Source of the DNA: Geosiphon pyriformis | Taxonomy: Eukaryota > Glomeromycota > Glomeromycetes > Archaeosporales > Geosiphonaceae | Assembly: GCA_016748015.1 (NCBI GenBank) | Contig: JAAOMT010000303.1 | Location: 376,257 to 440,256, forward strand | Length of the DNA: 64,000 nucleotides | Direction of reading: 5' to 3' | In this document: positions 1 to 9,019 of the stretch, in pieces | Numbering within the stretch: the first letter of the stretch is position 1 | Layout of the letters: each line of letters opens with the position of its first letter | Made by a program: the position numbers and the translations under genes | The notes under the pieces: model-generated | Told to the model about the DNA's origin: nothing | Seen by the model: the letters and a program-made list of their open reading frames with translations, nothing else | Databases searched by the model: none

Positions 1-1210
1 ATTTTTATGATTTTTTTGCTAAATTCTTAAACCATAACAATGTAAAATCAGTGTCAAAAAACAATTTGAAGTTTTTTTGTATGAAGTTTGCTTTCTAAAG
101 TTCTTTAAATGTAGTGTTTTTAATTAAGCTTACAAGTTTTGTTTACCTTGTCATTCTTAAAATTGTCAAGTCTTTGGTAGTTTCTGAATCTGGCTCTCTT
201 TTTGCTGTTGTTGTGCTATATGATGTACTTTTAAGTATGTTTGCTGCTAACATTAAGACAGCTTTCAGTGTTTTTGATATGGTTACTCATATTGTGCTAA
301 AGTCTGTTGGCATTTGGCAATATATGATAATTTATTTCGAAAAGTTGGACTTTGCTGTATCTATTTTGTCTTATTAATCAGTTTTAATGAACAGAGATAG
401 TATTAGAATTTTTTTCTTGGTAAATCAAAATAAGACTATTCTGTCTTGTAATAAATTTAAGACCAAACTGGTTAATTTTTTTTCTGACTGTATAGCTTTT
501 AAGATTAATAATATGATTTTTTAGATTGATAGTCAGACATGTTTTATTCTTTGCTTTCTTAAATTTGGTTGTTACTCCCAGTTTGCTCTGATTATGTTTG
601 GTTCTCAAGTTGATTTGGATGCTATAGTATTTAAGACTAGTACACTAAGAAAGTTCCATATCTAGTGAAAAATTTCTAAAAATTAATGCTGTTTTTAATG
701 CCAAAGTTCAGATCATCTGGCTTTAGATTATAAGATGTCTCTATCTTTTCCTCTTAAAAATTTCAAGGTGTTTATTTCTCATGTTGTTGGTAACAAGTCT
801 TATGTTAAAGCTGCTGCTCTTGTGCTTTTTTCAGTTTCTAGTTCTTTAGTTGGTTCAGTTCTTTTTGTTAATATAATATCTGATAACTTTATGATCTCTT
901 TTTAGTTGACCTCTTTGAAATTGAAATTGGCCAAGCTTTTTAATCTAGTTAATTCTATTGTTAAGTCTGTTGGTTTCATGATAAAAGTATTTGAATAATT
1001 TGTTAATGAAAACTTGGTTTTGAGTAGTGTTTTTGGTTTTAGGGTTAATAAAATTTTGATACACATAAGTTTTTTTAGCAAAGCTGTTGGTAAGCTAAAA
1101 CATAAAATAATTGCTTTAAAAACTAAATGTGGTTATGCAAACATTAATATGTCTGGCCCTTATATAGATTTGTTTTTTATTAATAATAATATGTTTTCTA
1201 ATTTGATGTT
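1..1210 (+). pseudogene. Decayed LINE ORF1 (type II), N-terminus outside window
   Basis: Nucleic-acid-binding first ORF of a non-LTR retrotransposon. Read with stops ignored, the + strand gives an RRM-like core around 170-480 (a GIWQY-like stretch near 310-325), then a zinc-knuckle remnant near 690-730 reading CxxC-x4-H-x4-Y, where the last Cys has become Tyr. A Lys/Leu-rich, probably coiled-coil tail follows (about 800-1200). Open pieces lie at 114-377 and 1014-1232, separated by stops that mostly fit former Gln or Trp codons. The frame is cut at 1210 by the insertion of L2 and resumes at 2101. Related decayed copies lie at 2416-3065, 3066-5384 (minus), 42592-45518 and 49225-50200 (minus). 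Family assignment is by recall of fungal LINE ORF1 proteins. It is not functional. Confidence 0.7.
1202..1210. repeat. Target-site duplication of L2, left copy
   Basis: TTTGATGTT here is repeated at 2092-2100, exactly outside the inserted minus-strand LINE fragment. Removing the insert plus one copy restores the ORF1 reading frame. Confidence 0.8.
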
Positions 1211-2091
1211 TTTTTTTACATTTAATGAATAAAATCCAAATGCGGCTTAGACTATAAACCATTCAAATAATCTAAACTAAGTGTGAATTATGCATTTTCT
1301 ACACATGACTAGCCACTTAGGCCAATCAGAATGACACTAGACACTTATATGAACAGAAACCTCATCCCCAATACCTGAAAAAAACAAACAGGACTTACAA
1401 AATCCGAAACTAACACCAAACACATTAGCAATACCCAATAACCTAATTACACCAGCCAAAAAACCAAAGAGTGACCAGCAACTGGGATAAAAATAGAACT
1501 ATTATGTGGGATCAATCCATTTTTTTCTATAAAAGCCTGGTGCTTGGCACAAACCAACCAAACATTATCATAGAACACAAGACAAAATACACACACAAAA
1601 TTCACAATATTTTGACCTGCAATCTTAGAATCTTTGAATACAAAAACAGACTCATGATACCATTCATTAAAAACAAAGTCCTTAAACAGAGCTGTTCTAA
1701 CCACCAAATTGAAGCCACAAGTAGACAAAAACTGAGAAACATGTGAAGAAGAATAAAACAAACCAAAGCACACTTCCCAAGCTGAAGCATAAACGGTCAT
1801 CAACTTAGCATGACTAGCAGTCTCAAATGGACAAGAGAAGATATGATCTGAAACTTCGACATCACCACAGAATAAACACACCACACTAGAATATTGCCTA
1901 TTATACAGCCACTTACACACAGCAACTGAAAGTTGGTGATACAAAGCTTTCATAAAATATGTGTAAAAGCCAGCAGTCTGTGCACTAATAAAGCCAGCAG
2001 TCAAATAAGAATCTGGATGCCACACCAAAGATGATCTTGTTCAATCAATATTGTTACAAAGACTTTTTGCCACAACCTGAGAACCAAAGCC
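1211..2091 (-). mobile_element. L2: 5'-truncated LINE insertion
   Basis: A minus-strand LINE 3' fragment with all the hallmarks of target-primed reverse transcription. It has a short A-run at its 3' end (plus-strand T-run from 1211), a 5' truncation at 2091, and a 9-bp duplication (1202-1210 and 2092-2100). The 3' UTR (1211-1336) aligns by eye with the 3' UTR of L1 (41933-42068), with shared stretches such as CACATGTG and ACTCATT/ATTCATT. It sits inside a type II ORF1, so it is younger than that copy. Confidence 0.85.
1337..2091 (-). pseudogene. LINE ORF2 C-terminus with zinc knuckle (L2)
   Basis: C-terminal part of a LINE ORF2 polyprotein, after the RNase H domain. The longest open stretch is 1447-2028. 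It contains the VWHPDS motif also found in L1 (near 41240) and an intact C-terminal knuckle of the form CxxC-x7-H-x4-C (CLFCGDVEVSDHIFSC). An in-frame TGA near 2050 replaces a Trp codon, judged against L1. A frameshift near 1450 moves the last 40 or so residues to another frame, whose TAG ends at 1337. The RT and endonuclease domains are absent because the copy is 5'-truncated, so it cannot move by itself. The knuckle is better preserved here than in L1. Confidence 0.8.
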
Positions 2092-2100
2092 TTTGATGTT

Positions 2101-2393
2101 ACTTTAAAAACATAAATCTGTTGCTGTTAAGACTGATGTTTTTAAAATAGCTGAGTGGTTGGTTGAATTAGTTAATAATAGTCTTATATTATTTGAAATT
2201 ATTCAAAAGATGTCATCTTTAAATAAGTTTTCTTTCAGAGTATTAATGTAGTATAGCCTAAATTGGCTTGAATAACTGGTTATATATAAAAAATATGTAA
2301 ACTATATTTAGCATTGGAACACTTAGTTTGTTCTTAACTTTTAGATTGTAGTTAGGTCTTGCTTATTAAATCTAATAATAATAATAATAATAA
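2101..2393 (+). pseudogene. C-terminal end of type II ORF1, running into the 3' tail
   Basis: Continuation of the ORF1 at 1-1210 after the L2 insertion. Splicing out L2 and one duplication gives one frame that runs to the end of the repeat. Its interruptions are TAA and TAG codons that by context were probably CAA or CAG. A recognisable piece is TDVFKIAEWLVELVNNS near 2130-2180. The last codons merge into the TAA repeat at 2373-2393. No ORF2 lies between ORF1 and the 3' end, and the copies at 3066-5384 and 49225-50200 share this arrangement. Confidence 0.6.
2373..2393 (+). repeat. (TAA)7 microsatellite, LINE 3' tail
   Basis: Seven perfect TAA units close the type II LINE copy. Several non-LTR families end in short tandem repeats rather than poly(A), and the position right after the shared 3' sequence supports that role. 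L1 and L2 instead end in A-rich tails. Confidence 0.65.
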
Positions 2394-2415
2394 AATTGAT
2401 AATAATTTTTTATAT

Positions 2416-3065
2416 ATATATTTTTTTTATATTTTTATAATTATAACTAAAACAAAAAGTAAAAAATTACAATTTTTTTTATTTTAATGCTTAATAAAAC
2501 TGTAAAAATTAAAAATTTATTTTAAATTGTATTTTAAAATAATATTAATTATTAAAAACAATATTATATGTTTTTATATAAAGTTTTTATTTTAAGTTTT
2601 TTTAAATATTATTATATAAATTAAACTTATTAAATTATTTTTTTTGTTTATTTTTAAGATTGTTAAGTTTTTAATAATTTTTAAATTTATATTTTTTTAC
2701 TGTTATTGTTTTATAAAATATTTTTTAATTAATAATATTAAAAATACTTTTAGTGTTTTTGATAAAATTTTTAATATTAAATTAAAATTTGCTAATATTT
2801 GACAATATATTATTGTTTATTTTAAGTTTATATTGCTATTATAACTGTTTTTGCTTATTAATTAGTTTTAATAAAAAAAGATAATATTAGACTTTTTCTT
2901 ATATTTAATCAAAATTATTATTTTAAGATCAAATTAATCAATTTTTTTTAACTATATAATTTTTTAATTTTTTTTAAAAATAATTAAACTTATTTGTTTT
3001 TTGTATTACTAAATTTTATTAGTATTTAAAATATGTAATTATTATGTTTGGTTAAAAAATTATAT
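2416..3065 (+). pseudogene. Internally deleted type II LINE ORF1 copy
   Basis: Very A+T-rich remnant. Bases 2420-2520 align by eye with 42620-42715 (the 5' part of L3). Bases 2600-3060 align with 150-520 of the first ORF1 copy (RRM-like region). The stretch between these blocks in a full copy is missing, so this copy has an internal deletion. Almost every C and G outside conserved positions has become T or A, and no useful open frame remains. It meets the minus-strand copy at about 3065 with 3' ends facing each other. Confidence 0.5.
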
Positions 3066-5384
3066 ATTTTTTATTTATTAGATATTTAACAAGTATAGTT
3101 TAATTACTATTTAAAAGTTAAGAACAAATTAAGTATTTTAATGTTAAATAAAATTTATATGCTTTTTACATATAACCAGTTGCTTAAATCAGTTCAAACT
3201 ATACTATGTTAAAACTCTAAAAAAAACTTATTTAAAGAAAGATATTTTTTGAACAATTTTAAACAAATAATATTGTTAAAAACCAATTTAACTAACTAAT
3301 TAGCTGTTTTAAAGACATTAGTCTTAATTTTAGTAAATTTATATTTTCAAAGTAATAATAAATTAGAAAACATATTATTATTAATAGCAAACAAACTCAT
3401 ATGAGAACCAGATATATTAATATTATTATAATTATATTTAGCTTTTAATACAACTATTTTTTATTTTAATTTATTAACAGTTTTGCTAAAAACTCTTATA
3501 TATACCAGAATTTTATTAATTTTAAGACTAAAAAAACTGTTTAACATGAGATTTTTCTTAATGAATTATTCAAAAACAGTAATTAAAAAACCAACAAATT
3601 TAGTAATAAATTTAACCAATATAATCAATTTGGCCAAATTAACTTCTAAAAAAACCAAAAAATTACTAAAAGATTATCAACAACTATAAAAAAAAACAAG
3701 AGTTATCAAAAGTGAAAATTCAGAAAAACTCAAAAAAACAGAAGTTTTAACATAAAATTTAGCATCTACAAAATTCAATATAAACACTTTAAGAATTTTG
3801 AAAAGAAAAGATAAAAACACCTTATAATTTACAGCTAAATAACTTATTTTTTAACACCTAAAACAGTATTAACAATCAGAAGTTTTTCATAAAATACAAC
3901 ATTTTTTTAATGTATTAGTTTTAATTACTACAACATCCAAATTAGCTTAAAATCTAAATATAATTAAAACAAACCAGAAACAATAATTAGAATTAGAAAA
4001 ACAAAAAATAAAACACATTTAATTATTAATTTAAATAATCATATAACTAATTTCAAAAACAATACAACCAGAAAAATGATTAACCAACTTGGCCTTAAAT
4101 CTATTATGAAACAAAATAGTTTTATTTTAATTTATTAAAAAAAAATCTTAATATTATTTTTATTTATCAATACTAATTAATAATTTAAAGCAGATATAAC
4201 AGTATTTAGTTTTTTAAAATAAACAACAACATATTGCCAAATACTAATAAACTTTAATATAACACAGATAATCTTATCAAACTTATTAAATACTATCTTA
4301 ATATTAACAGCAGACACACTCAGAAACATATTATACAGCATAACAGCAGTAAAAAAAAACCAAATTCAAAAATTATCAAAGATTTGGCAATTTTAAAGAT
4401 AACCAAATAAATAAAACTTGTGAACTTAATCAAAAATACAGTTTTCAAAAACTTTTGAAAAGCAAATTTTACACAAAAAGCTTTATATTGTCTTTTAAAA
4501 CTAACTTTATATTTAAAAAACCATATACAAACTGGAAAATAGCTTTAATATAAGCCAATTTAATCTTAAAAATTGTACTAAACATTAGAGTAGAAGCTAT
4601 ATACTTAGCAAATCTTTAATAATCAGTAATAGTTTTCTAAGCATTATTAATAATAGTATTAAAAACCAGAAAAGATAATAATAAACCAGTTTTTATTAGT
4701 TAAACCAGTTTTCAAGAACAGATAATCTAACAAAAAACTATTGCTTTGTTTTTAAAACCAGCAAAAATCTGCTAAAAAACATCATATTTAACAATACAGT
4801 CAATAATTAATCTTGGATTATTTTAAACAATATATTAAATAATACAATAAAAATTTTACTTAAGATTTTATTTAAAATCACAAAAAAATTTGGTGTAATA
4901 ATAGCAAAGCAAGCAACTACTTCTATTTTTTAAAATCTTTGGCTTTTTAATTATTTTCAAAGAAATAATATTAGTAGTATTAAGTATAATAACAATGATT
5001 GGAAAGATTAATTTGTTAACTAGTCTATTATTAAAAACTTTTAAGCTTTTAATAAAGATAAAAGCAACATTAAAACTGATCCAAATATGTCTTTTTAAGA
5101 GAACTTTGACTGATAAAAAACCAGTTAAAAATAAAAAAGATGTTTTAACAGTTATTAAAAACAGCTTTATACTATTACCATTTAAAAAAAAAGCTTTTAA
5201 AATATTTTGTCTAGCAGTTTTTACAACAAAAAAAACTTTTTTGGTTAAAACTTTATTAGATATTTTAGAAAAAATATTATGTACAACTTTTTTGTTTTTT
5301 GTTTTAATTATAGTTATAATATTAAAAAAACAAAGAGTTTTAATTTATTTTAAATTATATTTTGTAAAAACTTTTAAATATTAA
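3066..5384 (-). pseudogene. Decayed type II LINE ORF1, minus strand
   Basis: Read on the minus strand, the N-terminal part at 5384-4990 gives a translation with only one visible stop. It includes KAFFLNGNSIK and RHIWISFNVAF, which I recall as typical of the ORF1 of mycorrhizal-fungus LINEs. The RRM and knuckle region (about 4300-3700) is heavily decayed. The C-terminal and 3' end (3340-3075) is a clear inverted copy of 2150-2390. The plus-strand open frames at 3483-3689 and 4995-5384 are antisense shadows of this gene. It is not functional. Confidence 0.6.
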
Positions 5385-5389
5385 TATTA

Positions 5390-5634
5390 TTTTTACTGTT
5401 AAAATTTTAATTATTTGATTTTTAATTATAAAATATTTACTTTTTTTAAAAAAGTTTTTGTTTAAATTTGTAGTTAATTTTAAAATTTTTGAGCTTTGCT
5501 TTATTAATATAAATTTTATATTAAAATTTCTGTTTTTTGATTTTTTTTGTTGTTATTATAATTGTTAATTTTGTAATTAATCTTAGATTAACTTTTTTAA
5601 AATTTGAATTAACAAAATTAAAATTGCTGTTGAT
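5390..5634 (+). pseudogene. Fragment of LINE ORF1 C-terminal region
   Basis: About 245 bp that aligns by eye with 44870-45030 inside L3, including the stretch encoding Leu/Lys-rich residues with a LRL..LKFEL pattern. It is a plus-strand fragment wedged between the minus-strand ORF1 and the family B remnant. The borders are approximate. Confidence 0.4.
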
Positions 5635-5805
5635 TATTTATTGTGATAATACTAACTTAAAAAATTAGTTATAAATAGATATACTATTATTAAAACAAAA
5701 ATATCTTTAATTAATATAAACAATTATTCTTTTGATTAAAACATTTAAAATATTTTATACTTTTTATAAATATTAAACCAAAAATTATTCAAATATTATC
5801 TTAAT
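5635..5805 (+). mobile_element. el.6 left fragment (family B LTR element, 3' internal region)
   Basis: This stretch aligns with 57455-57640 of the better preserved family B element el.4, for example the shared ATATAAACAATTATT. The matching right-hand continuation starts at 42080, beyond L1. L1 therefore inserted into an older family B element, here called el.6. The last 11 bases are the target duplication of L1. Confidence 0.65.
5795..5805. repeat. L1 target-site duplication, left copy
   Basis: ATTATCTTAAT is found here and at 42069-42079, immediately outside the two ends of L1. The 11-bp length fits an APE-type LINE. Sequence continuity with el.4 across the two flanks supports the assignment. 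Confidence 0.8.
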
Positions 5806-5922
5806 AACTTTTTTCTCTCTTACCTCCAAAAATCCTTAAAAAGTGCATTTTCTGAAAAAGAAGTTTTTATTTTTTCTTGTTAGTTTTTTCTCAATATTTT
5901 TTTAAACAATAACCCCTTCATT
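5806..5922 (+). other. 5' UTR of L1 with probable internal promoter region
   Basis: Pyrimidine-rich start followed by an A/T-rich leader up to the ORF1 ATG. LINEs are normally transcribed from an internal promoter here. I see no specific element that proves it. Confidence 0.45.
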
Positions 5923-7733
5923 ATGGATTTGAAGACTGCTTCAGGCAGTGATATGTCAAAAAAGAAAGCACCCAAAAGTGCTTTCCATGGTTCTGCTGGT
6001 GGTTCTTTTGCTCAGAAAAAAAAGGTGGTTTTTGACAATATTAAACACTCTGATGATGAGAAGAATATCTCTTTAAGTAAATCTGGGCCTGGTAATAGTG
6101 TATACTCTGATGTGGATAGTCTGTCTGGTGATAATGAGGATGTTGGCATAACAGATGTAAATGGAGGGTCCCTTCTGGGTTTGGCTGCAACCACTCCCAA
6201 GATGAAACATATTGATACTGATACAATATTTGGCTTTCCGCTTGGCTCTCCTGATTTTACTATGGATGATGATAAAATTGTGCTTCCTCCTCGCTTGTCT
6301 ATCTCTCTGGAAAAAAAGTGAATTGATCCTAAGATTATTAAGACTCCTGTAGAAGTGTCAGTTAAGAGGTTATTTGTTTTAGATATTAATCTCTCAGCTG
6401 TAGAAAGAAAATCTGCAATGGCAAAAACTCAGTTAATTAAGAAAATTTTTTCAATAGTCAATGGTTTTGGAGGGGTCACTACCTCTTCAAAATTTGAAAG
6501 GATCATTCAATCAACGTTTACTTCAGAAGAAAGCATGGAAGTGGCTGCATTATTGGTTAGAAAAAAAGAAATCGACGTAAACAGCAATCTCAAGAGACAA
6601 GGAATGAGGTCAGATTGGGGTGTGGTAATCAAAGAAATTTCCATAAATACTCTTAAAGATATAATCATCACCATAGTATCTGAGTTTGGAGAAATTAAGT
6701 TGATCAAAATTCAACTAATAGGAATGTGGCAAAAAGCTGTGATGGAGTTTGCTAAATTGGGCCAAACTAATTCATTAGCCTTTAGGTGGTCATTTCTAAT
6801 TGGTAAGAATTCTGTACAAGTAGCCAAAGCAGTGGGAGATTGTGAAATTTGGGTATCAAGGAATCAGTTCAGGGCACTTTTATTTACTTTGCCAATAGGA
6901 ACTATAGCACATGATCTTGAGACTCTTCTTAATAGAGCTGGTGGGAAAACTTGTGTCATAAACAGATTTCTGAAAACTGGTAATAAGATTCATTGTACTG
7001 TTGTTGGTTTTGAATCTGATAATGACCTGAAATCTGCCTTTTGCACAGAGCTGATTTTTGGTGGTATTAAACTTTCTTGGGCAAGGATGGATCTGGTTCG
7101 GTGTGAAAAATGTGAGAAGTTTGGTCATTCTGCTTTGAAATGTGATGCATCTATTGCATCTCCATCCAAGCCTTTAAGAACATTTAAAAGGGTTGCTTCT
7201 GATGGATGTCATTTTCAGTTGGCAAAGTTGTATGAAAAAAAAAGTGTTCCAATATCTTGCCCCACTGCCTTTGGTGGCAAATCTTGGGCCCAGGTGGTCT
7301 CACTTGCTGGTTTTTCTGGTGGTTTTTATTTCAGTTTTGGTTCCGGCTCTGGCACTCCTTTTTTTGGTGTCTTAGATTCAGACAGTGGTTTTCCTCTCAC
7401 TTCAGCCAATGACTCTTCTTTAAATATCTGTCTGGCCACTTTAGAACACTTTTTGGAGCTCTTAACAGATCAGGTGTTTGGTATATTAAAAAAGTTAGGT
7501 GACATAGAACTGGTACCAAAGGCAACCTCTTCTGGTGTTTTTTTTCCAGCCACTCCTACCTCTTTGGTGCCACTTTTGGATGTGAATATGATTTTTCCAA
7601 GGTTTTGATCTCTAAGGTGGGCAGATTGGAATCAAAAATGTTAGCTTTTGAGGTCTCAATCAGTTCAGTTTTGGAAAAGTTGAATTGTCTGTGTTCTAGT
7701 GCAGGTTCTTCAACTCCTTTTTTATCTCAATGA
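5923..7733 (+). pseudogene. L1 ORF1, RNA-binding zinc-knuckle protein
   Basis: Nucleic-acid chaperone and RNP protein of the LINE. It starts at the first ATG after the leader (MDLKTASGSDMSKKK), with a Ser/Asp-rich low-complexity N-terminus (residues 1-130). An RRM-like core follows (about residues 145-390), with GMWQKAVMEF and RALLFTLPIGT. Next is an intact CCHC knuckle (CEKCEKFGHSALKC, about residue 393) and a Ser/Gly-rich tail. One in-frame TGA sits at 6319-6321. A frameshift near 7595 moves the last 45 residues, a likely short coiled coil ending FLSQ, to the next frame, which stops at 7731-7733. The stop overlaps the ORF2 start. Because of the two lesions it is a pseudogene, but the domain content is clear. 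Confidence 0.85.
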
Positions 7734-7991
7734 GTGGTTTGGTGTAGAAAGTGACTACTTGTAATGTTCAAAGTCTCAATGTTCTTGCTAAGCAGGAAGA
7801 CATTGTTTGTTGACATAAAGAGTCTGGAAATATGGTTTTTATTATTACAGAAATGAAATTGAGGTTCAGTAGCAAGTCTTGAATTGCTAACAAGTTTGAG
7901 GGTGTGCATGTTTTTATGTCTGGCTTGGATAGAGGTTTTCTGGGTGCTGGAGTTGCTGTGATTATGAACAATTCATTGGCTTGTTATGTGT
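7730..7991 (+). pseudogene. L1 ORF2 part 1: start of APE endonuclease
   Basis: ORF2 begins at ATG 7730-7732, overlapping the ORF1 stop as ATGA. The translation MSGLV, then TCNVQSLNVLAKQED, then ITEMKL and GAGVAVIMNNSLACYV, matches the N-terminal half of an exonuclease-endonuclease-phosphatase fold: the Asn of the CNV motif and the Glu of the E.K motif are visible. In-frame stops appear at former Trp codons (TAG near 7745 and TGA near 7818) and at another site. The reading frame is cut at 7991 by el.1 and continues at 17853 without loss: TGT TAT GTG T joined to CT AAG GTC reads CYVSKV. Confidence 0.8.
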
Positions 7992-8205
7992 TGTTACCAG
8001 ACGAAATTAGAGATATTATTTAGCATGAAATTATCTTATAAATCCTATCATTAATTAGCATATATTATCATTTCAAATTATCACCTATTACATTAGCAAA
8101 ATGTCTGAAATTATTATTTAATTAATAACCCAATTTGTACACAACACAAATGTAACCTAATTGTGATGATTAAATTATGCAATACTCCAAACTATATAAC
8201 ATTCA

Positions 8206-8325
8206 AAAGTTTGCTAAAATTTGTAGAAATTTGCCAAAATAATTAATAGTTCACCGAAATATCTAATAGTTCACAGAAATAACTTGTAGTTTGCCAAAAT
8301 GTATCTTTAGTTCAGCAAAATTGTA
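8206..8325 (+). repeat. Degenerate GCCGAAAT repeats in LTR A
   Basis: About six spaced copies of a TTYGCCRAAAT- or TTCACNGAAAT-like motif, separated by about 20-24 bases, upstream of the TATA-like box. The same array is in all family A LTRs (for example 31048-31225). Its place in presumed U3 suggests promoter binding sites. Confidence 0.6.
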
Positions 8326-8371
8326 GAAAATAGCAAAGTTCAAGTTCATAGAATAGTGTTATAACAAGTTG

Positions 8372-8395
8372 TATAAAAGAAGAGCATCTCTCTTC
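8372..8395 (+). promoter_or_regulatory. TATA-like box and short hairpin in LTR A
   Basis: TATAAAA at 8372-8378 is followed directly by an inverted repeat GAAGAG-5 nt-CTCTTC (8379-8395). The same arrangement is kept in el.3 with a different loop. It is the best candidate for the LTR promoter, so transcription would start near 8400. Confidence 0.55.
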
Positions 8396-8456
8396 GAGAA
8401 AATGTATCTTACTTTAGATTTATTTCTTAAAAACTGTTCCTATACACACAAAAAAA

Positions 8457-8462
8457 AATAAA
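8457..8462 (+). terminator. AATAAA polyadenylation signal in LTR A
   Basis: AATAAA about 85 bp after the TATA-like box, conserved as AAATAAATATC in the other copies. It would serve 3'-end formation in the 3' LTR. Confidence 0.45.
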
Positions 8463-8975
8463 TATCAAATAATTCAAAAAACCAAATTCTTTAATTATTG
8501 TACTTGGAAAATCCCCAAAACCCAACTAACATTTTGAAATTGATTAGCTACTAATTTCAGTAAACTGTTAGTGACTTCAGGCCTGGATAGAAAACGTTTT
8601 TCTTGACAGAAATTCTATTTCTTTTACATTTCTTATATTTCTCTTTTATTTTCTTATTACAATCATTAGGGTAGCCTACAGACGAAATTCCTGTAGAAAA
8701 GTTGACTTTCACAGCAAAGTAACTATACATTTTTAGTGAGCTTCCAGACAAGCAATTCCTGGGAAAGAGTTGACATTTACTACAACGTAACTATATAAAG
8801 TAACTGGCATAGAATTGGCCATTCCACTTATAAGCCCAGCAGTTCAAATTATAGGAGATAATTTGAAGATAAATTCAGTTACTGGAGGTCCAACTACTTC
8901 CTGGAAACATGAATTCACAACAAATCAACATTAACAACATTTAAGAAAAGAGACCCAAAAACCTCTGGTAACATT

Positions 8976-8993
8976 TGGTGCTCTTCCATGGAA
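8976..8993 (+). other. Primer binding site of el.1
   Basis: TGGTGCTCTTCCATGG begins 2 nt after the LTR; TGG pairs with the CCA end of a tRNA. The same sequence follows the 5' LTR of el.2, and a diverged form follows that of el.3. I could not assign the tRNA. Confidence 0.55.
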
Positions 8994-9019
8994 ATAACAC
9001 AGCAACAACAAAATTCAAA

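Larger units (their letters stand above)
7992..8973 (+). repeat. 5' LTR of el.1
   Basis: Begins TGTTACCAG and ends CTGGTAACA, a perfect 9-bp terminal inverted repeat. It pairs with 16866-17848. In roughly the first 345 bp I count about 17 differences between the two LTRs, all transitions. It contains a TATA-like box, a poly(A) signal and a run of degenerate repeats, listed separately. Confidence 0.9.

Noticed and set aside
4995-5384. Lys-rich plus-strand open frame of 129 codons.
   Set aside because: The minus strand gives a recognisable LINE ORF1; the plus-strand frame is its shadow in A-rich DNA.
8976-8993. Self-priming (Tf1-type) instead of tRNA priming.
   Set aside because: The site starts with TGG two bases after the LTR, and I see no complement to the presumed transcript start near 8400. 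The tRNA itself stays unassigned.
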